From the NCBI GenBank assembly GCA_023055425.1, contig JALGPY010000008.1, positions 8,070,501 to 8,134,500 on the forward strand: 64,000 nucleotides of DNA, read 5' to 3'. Position 1 is the stretch's first letter; each line of letters opens with the position of its first letter. Of the stretch, positions 47,933-58,551 are shown piece after piece. Position numbers and translations under genes: made by a program. The notes under the pieces were generated by a model. It had not been told where the DNA came from, ran no database searches, and worked only from the letters and a program-made list of their open reading frames with translations. Origin of the DNA: Linanthus parryae (lineage: Eukaryota > Streptophyta > Magnoliopsida > Ericales > Polemoniaceae).

Positions 47933-49819
47933 ATGACCCAGACACGAATGGAGACTCGAATGAATGACGCGGAGAATCTGACTTCGGGGCTCGATAAAAC
48001 AGTGAAACAATTTACTGTAGATCTTGCTAATATTAATGATTCAGTTGAGCAAATCAAAGTGCAGATGCAAGAATTCAAGAGTGTCAAGTCCAGTATCGAT
48101 GAACTTCGCAATCTGATGCTTGGCCGCTCCAATGAGGATCAAGGACTGGCCTCTTCCCTCACCCCCTCACCCACGGTACGCGAGTTTCGCGAAGATAATG
48201 TCGCAAGTTTCCCTGGGCGATCTGACTACTCCCGGAAGTTGGAGTTACCCTTGTTTGATGGCAGCGACCCTTACGGATGGTTCTTCCGTGCGAACCACTA
48301 CTTCACCGTGAATGGCATTCGCGATGAAGACAAGCTGCGTTCAGCCATCGTCTGCCTCACAGGGAGTGCCCTTAATTTCTACCAGTGGCTGGATGTTCGT
48401 GCTCCAGTATCGTCATGGACAGGTTTTAAGGATATGATGCTTCGTCGCTTTCGTTTGTCTTCTGCATGCAACCAGTACGAAATATTGTTGGAACTCCAGC
48501 AGACTAGCTCGGTAACAGCCTATCGCGAGCAATTTGAGCTACTCTCTGCCCAACTCAAAGGTGCTTCAGATGATTTTCTGATGGGAGCCTTCCTTCGGGG
48601 CTTGCGAGAAGACATTCGGGCCGAGTTGCACATGGCCCAACCAACTGACCTAATGGAATTAATGGATCTGGCCCATCGAGTGGAAGAGAAAAACTTTTCT
48701 CTATCTAAACTCTCCAAATCCCCCTGGCCAACTACGGGGTACCCAACCCGCCATTCCAAACCAGAATCAGTGCGTTCTCACAATCCTCAACCCCAAATTT
48801 CCTCCTCTGCTCCTAATCCTGCAACTGCAGAGCCATCTAAACCATCTGTCACCACAACTCTTAAGTCTAGCAACCCTGGCCGACCACCCGAGGTTGGAGC
48901 GCGTAAAGATAATTTTCGGCGCCTCACTGAGGCCGAGGTTCAAGATTACAGAGCAAAGGGACTTTGCTTCCGATGTGATGAGCCCTTCAAACCTGGCCAC
49001 CGTTGCAAATCGAAGCAATTGAATGTCATCTTGCTTCACGACGAGGATGAAGATTACTCCCAAGCTGACGACACGGATGGAACCGCTCCAGTCATCGAAG
49101 AGATGGAGAATCAGTCAATGACCCTTTCCTTACACTTACTGGTTGGTTTCTCTGACTGTAAAACCATTCAGATGCGAGGAACTATAGAAGGTAAAGACGT
49201 TTTAATTCTTATTGATCGTGGAGCTTCTCATAATTTTATTGTTGAGCAGTTATGCTTATCTACTACAACAACTAAACGGTTTGGGGTTACGGTGGGTGAT
49301 GGTCATGCCATCTATCGGTCCGGTGTTTGTCGTAATGTTGCCATGGAAGTTCAAGGGATTCAAGTCATTCAAGATTTTTACCCATTTCAATTAGGTGGGC
49401 CTGATGTTATCCTAGGTGTGGCTTGGCTGCAGACTCTAGGGGATATTTGTATTAACTGGAGGAAGCTTCGTATGATTTTTGAGATAGAAAGTAAGCGGGT
49501 CACCCTAACCGGCGATCCTTCTTTCACAAAGAAATTGGTTTCTCTGAAATCAATGTACCGGTTATTACCTCATGAAGCAGATGGGTTTCTGCTGAACTTT
49601 ATTCGTTACAAGCTGCTAGTAACTCTGTTGTTGCAGCTCCGGGTTCTTCCGATTCACCTCTCACGTTATCCCTTTTGGAAGAGTTTGCTGGGTTGTTTGG
49701 TGAACCCACAAGTCTACCTCCTATACGCTCCCAGGATCACCAAATTCCATTACTTCCCGGGGCTCAACCCCCGAACATTCGTCCTTATCGCTACCCATTT
49801 TCTCAGAAGAACGAGATAG
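47933..49819 (+). CDS. Gypsy gag and protease part of the polyprotein (frameshifted)
   Basis: The first ATG downstream of the primer site opens MTQTRMETRMNDAEN. The gag core (LELPLFDGSDPYGWFFRANH, ..LLELQQTSSVTAYREQFELL) is followed by a zinc knuckle CFRCDEPFKPGHRC, then the protease. The protease reads LILIDRGASHNFIVE where DSG is expected, so the residue after the catalytic Asp is Arg. The frame is lost near 49590, where GFL should continue into AELYSLQAASNSV in another frame, consistent with one lost G. The last about 75 codons shown by this frame are out-of-frame sequence. The domain order is complete but the polyprotein is broken. Confidence 0.88.
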   Translation: MTQTRMETRMNDAENLTSGLDKTVKQFTVDLANINDSVEQIKVQMQEFKSVKSSIDELRNLMLGRSNEDQGLASSLTPSPTVREFREDNVASFPGRSDYSRKLELPLFDGSDPYGWFFRANHYFTVNGIRDEDKLRSAIVCLTGSALNFYQWLDVRAPVSSWTGFKDMMLRRFRLSSACNQYEILLELQQTSSVTAYREQFELLSAQLKGASDDFLMGAFLRGLREDIRAELHMAQPTDLMELMDLAHRVEEKNFSLSKLSKSPWPTTGYPTRHSKPESVRSHNPQPQISSSAPNPATAEPSKPSVTTTLKSSNPGRPPEVGARKDNFRRLTEAEVQDYRAKGLCFRCDEPFKPGHRCKSKQLNVILLHDEDEDYSQADDTDGTAPVIEEMENQSMTLSLHLLVGFSDCKTIQMRGTIEGKDVLILIDRGASHNFIVEQLCLSTTTTKRFGVTVGDGHAIYRSGVCRNVAMEVQGIQVIQDFYPFQLGGPDVILGVAWLQTLGDICINWRKLRMIFEIESKRVTLTGDPSFTKKLVSLKSMYRLLPHEADGFLLNFIRYKLLVTLLLQLRVLPIHLSRYPFWKSLLGCLVNPQVYLLYAPRITKFHYFPGLNPRTFVLIATHFLRRTR

Positions 49820-49834
49820 AGAAGTTAGAAAGAG

Positions 49835-51688
49835 ATGTTGATTGCTGGTATAATCCAACCTAGCCACAGTCCATTTTCTAGTCCGGTCCTTCTAGTTAAG
49901 AAAAAGGATGGTGGATGGCGGTTTTGTGTTGATTATCGCGCTCTCAAAAAAATCACGATAAAAGATAAATTTCCTATACCTACAGTGGAGGAGTTACTGG
50001 ACGAGTTGGGGGGTGCTACAGTTTTCTCGAAATTAGATTTGAAGTCAGGCTATCATCAGATAAGAGTCAAGCCCGGAGACAAGGCCAAAACTGCTTTCCG
50101 AACGCATGACGGACATTACGAATTTGTGGTCATGCCCTTCGGCCTCACCAACGCACCCTCTACATTCCAATCTTTAATGAATGATCTATTCAGGCCTTAT
50201 TTGCGTAAATTTGTGTTGATTTTCTTCGATGATATTTTGGTCTACAGTAGTGATGAAGCTTCCCATGTCTCGCATCTGCGAACCACCTTCCACGTTTTAC
50301 AGGATAAGAAGTTGATTGTTAACCTCAAGAAATGTTCATTTTGCCAAACTCAAGTTGAATATCTGGGCCACTTGATCTCATCGAAGGGTGTTGCTGCTGA
50401 TCCGTCTAAAATCCAACCTATGTTGTTGTGGCCGGTACCTCATAATCTCAAGGAATTACGTGGGTTTTTGGGACTGACGGGTTATTACAGACGGTTTGTG
50501 AAAGGATATGGTTCCTTAGCATGGACTCTCACTCAACTTTTGCGAAAAGATGTGTTCCAATGGAGTTTGGATGCTCAACGAGCCTTTGATTCACTTAAAC
50601 TCGCCATGACCTCAATACCAGTTTTAGCTTTGCCCGATTTTAGCTTGCCGTTCACAGTGGAAACTGACGCTTCGGGCACGGGTCTGGGTGCTGTTCTGAT
50701 GCAACAAGGTCGACCGTTGGCATTTTGGAGCCAAGGGTTGTCAGAACGCGCTCAACGCAAGTCTGTTTATGAGCGAGAACTCATGGCCATCGTGTTGGCT
50801 GTACAAAAGTGGCGTCCGTACCTCCTTGGTCATCACTTCATCATTCGCACTGACCAGAAAAGTTTGAAGTACCTTATGGAGCAACGTGTGCTGGAACCTG
50901 ACCAACAAAAGTGGATTGTCAAGCTTCTCGGCTACGACTTTGTAATTGAATACAAACCGGGAAGGGAGAACAGTGCAGCTGATGCTCTTTCTCGACGGCC
51001 TTCCGATTCGGAACTCTTTAGTTTTTCGGTTACTACTTTTGCTGGTTGGGATGATTTGGAAGAGGAAATTCAACGTGATTCTAAGCTCTCCACCATTCTA
51101 CAAGACTTGTTGTGTGATCCAACATCCCACCCTGGTTTCAAAATTCATCGGGGGTGTCTCACTTATCAAGGCAGGTTAGTACTATCTAAATCGTCTCCAA
51201 AGATACCTTCATTTCTCCATGAGTTTCATGCTTCTCCCACTGGAGGTCACTCGGGGTATTTTCGTACCTATAAACGCATCAGTCAGGTTTTATACTGGGA
51301 GGGATTACAACGAGATGTGAAGCAAATTGTTAAGTCTTGCCCCATTTGCCAAAGTAGCAAATATTCTGCCTTACGGCCTGCGGGACTTCTTCAACCGTTG
51401 CCCTTACCTAAGCAAGTTTGGGAAGATATCTCAATGGATTTCATTAGTGGCCTTCCCCGAGCTCAGGGTGTAGATACTATTCTGGTGGTTGTGGATCGAC
51501 TGACCAAATATTGCCACTTTTTACCTCTTCGCCACCCGTACTCGGCTAAAGATGTTGCATTGTTGTTCGTCCGGGAAATAGTGCGTCTACATGGTATTCC
51601 CTCCTCCATCGTCTCTGATCGGGACAGAGTTTTTATAAGCCTTTTTGGCGCGAGCTTTTTAAACAGTCTGGTACACTTCTTCGCATGA
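49835..51688 (+). CDS. Gypsy RT, RNase H and integrase part (frameshifted)
   Basis: The frame is rejoined near 49830 after a one-base gain or two-base loss. It has reverse transcriptase with [26 protein letters not shown] and FFDDILVYS, RNase H with [18 protein letters not shown] and DQKSLKYL, and the integrase HHCC zinc part ([23 protein letters not shown]). The integrase core follows, with DFISGLP, VDRLTKY and SDRD. Near 51637 one T appears lost from a T run, after which [10 protein letters not shown] and a stop replace the expected FWRELFK. All catalytic Asp residues that I checked in RT are in place. Start codon is not meaningful, since this is the middle of a polyprotein. Confidence 0.92.
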   Translation: MLIAGIIQPSHSPFSSPVLLVKKKDGGWRFCVDYRALKKITIKDKFPIPTVEELLDELGGATVFSKLDLKSGYHQIRVKPGDKAKTAFRTHDGHYEFVVMPFGLTNAPSTFQSLMNDLFRPYLRKFVLIFFDDILVYSSDEASHVSHLRTTFHVLQDKKLIVNLKKCSFCQTQVEYLGHLISSKGVAADPSKIQPMLLWPVPHNLKELRGFLGLTGYYRRFVKGYGSLAWTLTQLLRKDVFQWSLDAQRAFDSLKLAMTSIPVLALPDFSLPFTVETDASGTGLGAVLMQQGRPLAFWSQGLSERAQRKSVYERELMAIVLAVQKWRPYLLGHHFIIRTDQKSLKYLMEQRVLEPDQQKWIVKLLGYDFVIEYKPGRENSAADALSRRPSDSELFSFSVTTFAGWDDLEEEIQRDSKLSTILQDLLCDPTSHPGFKIHRGCLTYQGRLVLSKSSPKIPSFLHEFHASPTGGHSGYFRTYKRISQVLYWEGLQRDVKQIVKSCPICQSSKYSALRPAGLLQPLPLPKQVWEDISMDFISGLPRAQGVDTILVVVDRLTKYCHFLPLRHPYSAKDVALLFVREIVRLHGIPSSIVSDRDRVFISLFGASFLNSLVHFFA

Positions 51689-52467
51689 GTTCAGCATATC
51701 ACCCTCAAACGGATGGGCAAATGGAGGTTGTTAATCGGTGTCTCGAGACGTATTTACGTTGTTTCGCAAGCACCAAGCCCTCTCAATGGCCTAAATGGTT
51801 GTCTTGGGCTGAGTATTGGTTCAATACCACTTACCACAGGTTCAATACCACTTACCACAGTTCAGCTGGAATGTCCCCATTCAAGGCTTTGTATGGCAGA
51901 GACCCCCCTGCCTTGCTTAAACTCGTTGACGAACCGTCTGCAGTTGAGGAAGTGAATCAGTTGTTGGATGATCGTAATGCCATTCTGGATGAACTTAAGA
52001 GCAATTTACTCAAGGCTCAAGCGGTCATGAAAGCTACAGCTGATGGAAAACGTAGGGATGTGCAGTTTCAACCTGGCGATCAAGTCTACTTGAAGTTGCA
52101 ACCATATCGCATGAGATCGTTGGCCCGTCGACCTAATGAAAAGTTAAGCCCGCGGTTCTATGGACCCTTCGCAGTTCTTGAGCGTATTGGAGCTGTTTCT
52201 TACAAGCTGGATTTACCCCCTGTGGCCCGTATCCATCCTGTCTTCCACGTCTCTCAATTAAAGGCTGTTGTTGGTACTTCATTCTCCCCTCTCCCAATTC
52301 CTCAGTTATTAACCCCTGACATGGAATTGCACGTTCAACCTGAAGCCATACTCCAGCAACGTAAGCTGCTCAATGGTTCTGTTGAAGTTCTCATCAAATG
52401 GAAGGATTTGGCCAGCTTTGAAAATACATGGGAACCTTGGGATCTCGTCCACCAGCAATTCCCATAA
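51685..52467 (+). CDS. Gypsy integrase C-terminus with chromo-like domain
   Basis: Continues the integrase after the frameshift: [20 protein letters not shown], then [60 protein letters not shown]-terminal chromo-like segment follows ([20 protein letters not shown]). A 21-base tandem duplication at about 51818-51860 repeats FNTTYH within the integrase core, adding seven residues beside its conserved W.NTTYH.S motif. The stop lies about 40 bases before the 3' LTR. Confidence 0.9.
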   Translation: MSSAYHPQTDGQMEVVNRCLETYLRCFASTKPSQWPKWLSWAEYWFNTTYHRFNTTYHSSAGMSPFKALYGRDPPALLKLVDEPSAVEEVNQLLDDRNAILDELKSNLLKAQAVMKATADGKRRDVQFQPGDQVYLKLQPYRMRSLARRPNEKLSPRFYGPFAVLERIGAVSYKLDLPPVARIHPVFHVSQLKAVVGTSFSPLPIPQLLTPDMELHVQPEAILQQRKLLNGSVEVLIKWKDLASFENTWEPWDLVHQQFP

Positions 52468-52508
52468 CTTCACCTTGAGGACAAGGTGGCTCTCGAAGGG
52501 GGTAGTAT

Positions 52509-52930
52509 TGTTGGAGATGCAAATAAAACTAAAGTGTATTACAGGAAGAAGAAGATGGGTAGTTTGGTCATTGCACAAGGAAATAATGACTCAGCAGAAT
52601 AATTGCACAAGGAAATAATGTCTCTGCAGAATAAATGCACAAGGAAATAATGTCTCTGCAGAATAATATGCACAAGGAAACAATGTCTCTGCAGAATCCC
52701 TAGCTGCAGCCACTTAGAAGATTACTTGGGAAAGGATTAAGGGTGAATATAAGGGAGTCAAACGTGAGGAAAAAAGGGATAAGAACTTATTTAGGATTTC
52801 TGGTGGAGGGGCGCCTCAGTACGCATAACAGTCTCTTGTTTTCTATTTCTTTCTACTGCTATTAATCGTAGTGAACCCTAGATCTGCAATTTTATCAATT
52901 TTTCTTCGTCAATCTAGTTGGTACTCATTA
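52509..52930 (+). repeat. 3' LTR of the gypsy element
   Basis: Same length as the 5' LTR (422 bases) with the same four tandem units. Followed by the duplicated target GATTG, after which the lectin kinase reading frame resumes. Confidence 0.95.
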
Positions 52931-54181
52931 GATTGTTTATGCGCTGTTGTCGTAATGGCAGGTCCATACTGCGAGAAGAAGACACTCCCACTTTCCAATG
53001 GTAAAGAGCCTACTGATAAATCCTCAAAGGCCTTCTTGAAGATTAGGAAAGGTGGTGTTATTCCTACCCAGAATCCTCCCACTTCAGTTCCAGAGACTAA
53101 GATGAGACAGAAGAAACATTGGGTGCTTCTAGGCAACTCTTTAGCTGTCAATTTGGTGCTGGTTGGAACAACTTTCTTGGGTCTATTCGTGATATATCGA
53201 AAGAAGAAGATCATTAGAAGCCGCGACAGTGGTTAAATAAGAGTCCCTTGTTATACCTATAAAGAGCTTCTAGAAGCTACATGTGGTTTCAAGGAAGAAC
53301 TGGGAAGAGGATCTTTCGGTATTGTTTACAAAGGAGTCACACAAGTGGGGGGATCTTCTGCTACAACTGTTTTTGCGGTGAAGAAGCTCGATAGAGTAGT
53401 AGCTCATGGAAGAGAGAAGGAATTCAAAACTGAAGTCGAAGTGATTGGACAAACACACCATAGGAATCTAGTTAGGTTGCTTGGCTATTGCGACCAAGGA
53501 CAGGACCGGATGTTAGTATACAAGTTTATGAGCAATGGCACTCTAGCGAACTACCTCTTTGGAGATACGAAGCCCAATTGGTATCAGAGAACACAAATTG
53601 CAGTTGGGGTTGCTAGGGGACTCCGTTACCTCCATGAAGAATGCATCTCACATATTATCCATTGTGACATAAAGCCTCAGAACATACTTCTTGATGATCA
53701 CTAAAATGCTCGGATTTCTGACTTTGGGCTTGCTAAACATCTGATGATGGATCATAGTAAAACCAGCATTGCATCTTTTAGAGGGACAAAAGGATATGTC
53801 GCACCAGAATGGTTTAACAACAAGCCAATCACTGTGAAGGTGGATGTCTATAGCTACGGCGTGTTGCTATTAGAGATTGTTTCTTGTAGAAGGAGCGTGA
53901 GACGTGACTTGGAAAAGGGGGAAGAAGAGAAAGCAATTCTGACTGACTGGGCTTGTGATTGCTTCCAGGAGAGAAAATTGCATGATCTGGTTGAAAATGA
54001 TTTGGAGGCCTTAAATGATTGGAAGAGAATGGAGAGTTTTGTGATGGTTGCTCTTTGGTGTATCCAAGAAGATCCTTCACTGAGACCTACAATTAGGGAA
54101 GTCACCAATATGCTTGAAGGCGTCGTTGAAGTACCCGTTCCTCCATGTCCATCCACGTCTTTTGCTTCTGGTTGTACTTGA

Positions 54182-54922
54182 TTATGCCGCCGCCTTTCTG
54201 GTTCAATAGTAGGCACGTTAGGTAACTGATAATATCTTGTTGCCATGCATTTCCGTGTTTTGATTTTCAGTCCTATAAAAAAGTTGCTCTATGGTGTATG
54301 AATTTAATCCGAAGTTATAAGGATATATCAGGATGTATATTCATATCCTCCAGTATTATCACGTGTTATCTTGGATAAATGCATATAGCATGCTCCAGAT
54401 AGATAGATAGATATTGGATTGAGATTTCCACTGCTTCCCCTTTAGGGTACTTGCAATGACTTTCTGAAGATGAAAGTATGAGGCATTTTCTTAGTGTTTC
54501 GACAGAGAGATTTCCTCAAAATTAAGGTCCATTGACTAGGCAATGCATGTGGAATATCCCACCAAAGCCAGTCTATATAGTCTTCTGAATTAGCTTAGAG
54601 AAAAATGAAAGGGTTTTACGAAACATGTCATATAGACTCTATCCTACAAGCGGTCCGAACACACAAAAAGTCATGATTCAATAAACAGAAAAGCAGTGTG
54701 AACACACACAAACTGTGAGGGCAGAATAATTATTACACAAGAAAAATTTACTAAATAAGGGAGTAGGAGGGAGCAACTCAATAAGGAAAGTAGGCTGATT
54801 CAGAAAAAAAAGATGAAGTTTTTGGGAAGGAAGAATGAAAGCCATATACTACTATTATTAGAGTTTAACCTACCTGGGGACTATCCTTTTATGACCTAGG
54901 GTCTTCTGGCACCACACTGAAA
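54182..54922. other. 3' flank of the lectin kinase pseudogene
   Basis: AT-rich, including a short GATA repeat (54398-54413). Nothing else recognised. Confidence 0.5.
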
Positions 54923-54924
54923 TA

Positions 54925-55182
54925 CCACTCCGTTTCTTCTCTTCCTTCCCCATTTGACTTTTTCATTCGTAGTTGGGTCACTTTGACCCGGCAATTTGGA
55001 TGGAAAAACGATATAATTTTTTGATAAATTTTCCATGGCATTGTAGAGTAACACTTATTCTACAACACCATGAAAGAATTGTCAAAAAAATGCTTCGTTT
55101 TGCTATCCAAATCACCGGGTCAAAGTGACCCAGTGAATAGTGGTGAAAGTCAAAAGGGGAAGGAAGAGAAGAAACGGAGTGG
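54925..55182. mobile_element. Stowaway MITE, copy 6
   Basis: TA borders. CCACTCCGTTTCTTCTCTTC and GAAGAGAAGAAACGGAGTGG are near-perfect inverted ends. The core matches the copy at 19057 closely. Confidence 0.92.
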
Positions 55183-55225
55183 TACATGATAACTTTCAAC
55201 AATGCAATTAAGACCTTCACAGGTA

Positions 55226-55295
55226 CTTGTTTTGAACCATATGGTTGATTGTTGAAGTGGGGTTATAGGTGAGACCTAAATCACCGACCAATGCT
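55226..55295 (-). pseudogene. Purple acid phosphatase, exon 3 scrap
   Basis: Seventy bases translate on the minus strand to ALVGDLGLTYNPTSTINHMV, the metal-binding block of exon 3 of the intact gene (there ALVGDLGLTYNTTSTVSHMV). It is bounded by minisatellite on one side and unrelated sequence on the other. Confidence 0.88.
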
Positions 55296-55296
55296 C

Positions 55297-55515
55297 TATA
55301 TTTCTCCATTAAGCGCCTAGTGGAGAAATATAAATGGAAGTCTTTTTTCCTATTTTCTCTGCATTTCTCCATTAAGTGCCTAGTGGAGAAATATGAATGG
55401 AAGTCTTTTTTTCTATTTTCTCTGCATTTCTCCATTAAGTGCCTAGTGGAGAAATATAAATGGAAGTCTTTTTCCTATTTTCTCTGCATTTCTCCATTAA
55501 GTGCCTAGTGAGAAA
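55297..55515. repeat. Minisatellite, about 61-bp unit, three to four copies
   Basis: The unit is CATTTCTCCATTAAGTGCCT, then AGTGGAGAAATAT.AATGGA, then a T-rich AGTC...CCTATTTTCTCTG end. The related copy at 44661 has a single unit, so the array expanded here. Confidence 0.9.
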
Positions 55516-55687
55516 TATTGAGAAAGCATGATATACCTCAATTTAGCTATGACAACAAAATCCAACACAAACCACCAAGTGATGCAACATCAATCCAATT
55601 TCATTTCCATGAATCTACCATAGTTTAAGAATCTATGTTTTGTTGTTGCAAGAGAAACGAAATGGCGGCTGCAACGGAATTCAGAAA
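55516..55687. repeat. Duplicated segment, copy B left part
   Basis: Homologous to 44705-44875. It is interrupted just after AATTCAGAAA by the LTR complex with target duplication CTATG (55688-55692 and 59432-59436) and resumes at 59432. Confidence 0.85.
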
Positions 55688-55692
55688 CTATG

Positions 55693-56163
55693 TGTTATGA
55701 CGCAGCGGATGAATCTGGGTATCAAGCAAGAATGATAACAAAATATAAAGAACGAGAGATAAGAATTTTAACGTGGTTTGCTAGTATAAATACTAGCTAC
55801 TCCACAACCGGAATCTGATTTTATTGAAAGAAACAAACCCGAACCCGATTACAACCGTGATAACACACGCACCCAAATAAGCTCTCAACTCACCACTACC
55901 AAAGCTTTTGTGTCCCGTGTGTTGCTAGTTGTTCCTGACCCCTAAACCAAACCACAATGCTATGATGCCCTTTTATACTACTACTAACCACTCACATGAT
56001 GACTTATTTATAAACAAATCAACAAAGACAAAATTGGCACCAAGTCAGTGAGTTCACCGCCCCAAAACCAGTAGAGAATAACTTTGACTTTAAGCAAATC
56101 AAACTCATTCCTTATTGTTTTCTTGGACCCAAACGTTACCAAATTATTCAAGTCACCTTTTCT
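55693..56163 (-). repeat. Left LTR of the outer element
   Basis: It begins TGTTATGACGCAGCGGATGA on the plus strand. Its last bases AACA, expected from the right copy, are missing before the junction at 56164. Confidence 0.65.
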
Positions 56164-56189
56164 GGAGTCATCAAAGTATTGCTGAAGGA

Positions 56190-56427
56190 AGACCACGAAG
56201 GTACCCTATGATTTTTCTGTTTCTTTCTTCTTCTTTCTGCTGATTTTCAGACCGGTTTTGGACCGAACCGGACCCGTATCGCCCGTTATCCAACCGAACC
56301 GGTCCGTATCGGACGATATCTCTGTGATTCCAGTTCACACGTAACGTATCGGCCGAACCGGTTTCGCTGACCACCGTGTCCGTTACGTATCGGGCGATAC
56401 GTTACATTACGGACCGTTATTTGAAAG
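56190..56427. mobile_element. hAT-like element fragment, right end only
   Basis: Related to the last 250 bases of the complete element at 58552-59240: CACGAAGGTA, GACCCGTATCGCCCG, CTGACCACCG, CGGGCGATACGTTAC and TATTTGAAA occur in order. The left end is missing. Confidence 0.6.
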
Positions 56428-56435
56428 CTTGCGAG

Positions 56436-58047
56436 ATACAGAGATGATGGTATGGTGGGATATGCGTTACAGGTAGCGGAAGAGGTAGAGGACGAGCCAT
56501 CCTCCTACAAGGCCGCTATATCTAGTTCTGAGTCAGCACAATGGATTGCCGCAATGGGAGAGGAGATGGAGTCTCTTAGCAAGAACTCGACTTGGGAGCT
56601 TGTTAAACTGCCTGCGGGAAGGAAGATAGTCAGTTGCAAGTGGGTTTTCAGAAGAAAGGAAGGAACTGCATCTGGAGAGGGCATCAAGTATAAGGCAAGG
56701 CTAGTTGCAAGAGGGTTCAGTCAGAAAGAGGGAGTTGACTACAACGATATCTTCTCACCGGTGGTCAGACATACTTCTATTCGGGTGCTACTAGCAATGG
56801 TGGCACACCACGATCTAGAGCTTGAGCAATTGGATGTCAAAACAGCTTTTTTACATGGAGAGTTGGAAGAGGAGATATACATGAGCCAACGAGAAGGGTT
56901 CCAAGTTCCCGGAAGAGAGAACCACGTGTGCAAGCTGAAGAGATCTCTCTACGGACTTAAGCAGTCACCGAGGCAATGGTACAAGAGGTTTGACAGCTTC
57001 ATGTTGAAGATTGGTTACCACAAGTGCGAGTATGATTGCTGCGTGTATCACAAAGAGTTGCATGGTGGATCACGTATTTACCTAGTTCTGTATGTGGATG
57101 ATATTCTGATTGCAACTCGGGATATCAAGGACATCAGAGAACTGAAGAGGTCCCTTAGCGCGGAATTCGAGATGAAGGATCTGGGAGCTGCTCGGAAGAT
57201 ATTGGGAGTTGAGATCTATAGAGATAGGAAGAAGAAGAAGCTTTTCTTATCACAGCAGGGATACATCAAGAAGATTTTGGCAAGATTCGGGATGTTATCA
57301 GCTAAAGCTATAGATACTCCTATGGCAACTAATAGCAAGCTAGGAATGTACACCGTTCAGACCGAGGAGGAGAAGGAGTACATGTCCAAGATTCCATATG
57401 CTAGCGCAGTTGGAAGTCTCATGTATGCTATGGTCTGCACTCGACCGGACATAGCATTCGCTGTTAGTGTGGTTAGTCGTTTTATGGCTCATCCGGGTAA
57501 GGACCCTTGGCAGGCGGTGAAGCGCATATTCAGGTACCTTAAGGGTACGTCAGACATTGGCCTATGCTATGGGGCTAGTGAAGACATCTTGGTAGCTGGT
57601 TTCTCGGATGCGGACAATGCAGGGGATATTGACAGTAGAAGATCAATGACAGGCTATGTATTTGCTCTGGGAGCATCTGTTGTGAGTTAGAAGGCTACGC
57701 TACAGCCGACGGTGACTTTGTCCACCACGGAGGCGGAGTACATGGCTCTAACGGAAGCAGCAAAGGAGGCAATATGGCTTAAAGGTATGGTCAATGATCT
57801 AGGCCTACGTCAAGATCAGGCGATAGTCTACTGTGACAGCTTGAGTGCGATTTGCTTAACTAAGGACCAGGTTCATCATGAAAGGACCAAGCATATCGAC
57901 GTCAGGTATCATTTTCTGAGAAACAAGAGCATGATCAAGGTGAAGAAGGTGGGGACTGCTGACAACCCCGCGGATATGTTCACCAAGCCGGTTCCGGAGA
58001 GCAAGTTCCAGCATTGTCTGGAATTGCTCAACATCTTGAGCCAGTGA
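56436..58047 (+). pseudogene. Ty1/copia RT and RNase H, 5'-truncated with one stop
   Basis: The frame runs from before 56452 with WIAAMGEEMESLSKNSTWEL, KWVFRRK, KARLVARGFSQKEGVDY, SPVVRHTSIR, LDVKTAFLHGELEEEIYM, SLYGLKQSPRQWYKRFD, YVDDILIA and SAVGSLMYA. The RNase H follows: DADNAGDIDSRRSMTGYVF, then TAG at 57688-57690 where Trp is usual (VSWKA), then STTEAEYMAL and HERTKHIDVRYHF to a stop at 58047. Gag, protease and integrase are missing. All the reverse transcriptase blocks are readable, so the truncation is probably recent. Confidence 0.9.
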
Positions 58048-58189
58048 GCCCTTAGGGGCATGTCGGACCCGGTGGGGGTCCAGTGAGTCTCTGTGACGAG
58101 AGACAATTAGGTGCGGAGAAGACGTAGCTTTATTTACGAGAAGAGGAGCAGCCGCTGTAGACGAGAGAATTCAAGGCAAGATGGAGATT

Positions 58190-58525
58190 TGTTGAATTAA
58201 ATGCCTTGAATTGGACAAAGTCAAAGGCGGCAAGTATTTGGCAAAAGGCAGCCACATGTTTCCAAAGTGGATTGGGAAACAAATTGGGGCGGCTTGTAGT
58301 TACTTCCAATTGCTAGTTCGTGGGTTTGTCTAGAGCATTATATAAGCAACCATAGGGGTCACTAGTTTTTTCATGCAATCATCTAGTGTAACTGTTCCTT
58401 TTAAGTGAATAAAGAGTGTTTTTCCGCCGTGGAGGTAGTTAGCAAATATTTTGCTAGCGAACCACGTAAAATACTCGTGTTCTTCTTTTATTCGTTCTTC
58501 GTTTGTGAGGTGGTTTGTCATAACA
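58190..58525 (+). repeat. 3' LTR of the copia fragment
   Basis: It starts TGTTGAATTAAATGCC after a purine tract (GGCAAGATGGAGA) and ends GTTTGTCATAACA; 336 bases. It includes a TATAAG promoter-like box near 58338 and AATAAAG near 58408. The 5' LTR is absent from the window. Confidence 0.8.
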
Positions 58526-58551
58526 GCTATGATGCCCTTTTATACTACTAC

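Larger units (their letters stand above)
47483..52930 (+). mobile_element. Ty3/gypsy chromovirus-type LTR retrotransposon, complete ends
   Basis: A 5448 bp element with 422 bp LTRs (47483-47904 and 52509-52930), target duplication GATTG on both sides (47478-47482 and 52931-52935), primer site TGGTATCAGAGCC at 47907-47919 (initiator tRNA-Met), and a purine tract GAAGGGGGTAG just before the 3' LTR. Gag-pol order is gag, zinc knuckle, protease, RT, RNase H, integrase, and a chromo-like C-terminus. Size, short LTRs and chromo-like end fit the Reina-type clade, an inference. The LTRs differ at five positions by eye, so insertion is recent. Three frameshifts and an altered protease motif make it inactive. 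Confidence 0.95.
46324..54181 (+). pseudogene. G-type lectin S-receptor-like kinase (LECRK/RLK1 type), split by a retrotransposon
   Basis: An intronless receptor kinase, interrupted at 47483-52930 within the PAN-like CLNDC/LCAVVV segment. The left part has the B-lectin domain (AVGESITASDKASPWLSP, TIVWYANN, NAVLNDTGNFVL) and EGF-like Cys-rich part. The right part has a membrane span (NLVLVGTTFLGLFVIY) and kinase: [29 protein letters not shown] (non-RD), DFGLAKHL, GYVAPEW. Even with the insert ignored it is dead. The ATG at 46324 is out of frame with the lectin part, with a stop at 46329 in the lectin frame and no hydrophobic signal core. In-frame stops also lie at 53234-53236 and 53702-53704. 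Confidence 0.93.

Noticed and set aside
48120..49063. Open frames on either strand inside the gypsy gag
   Set aside because: They are shadows of the gag-pol frame, which carries the recognisable domains.
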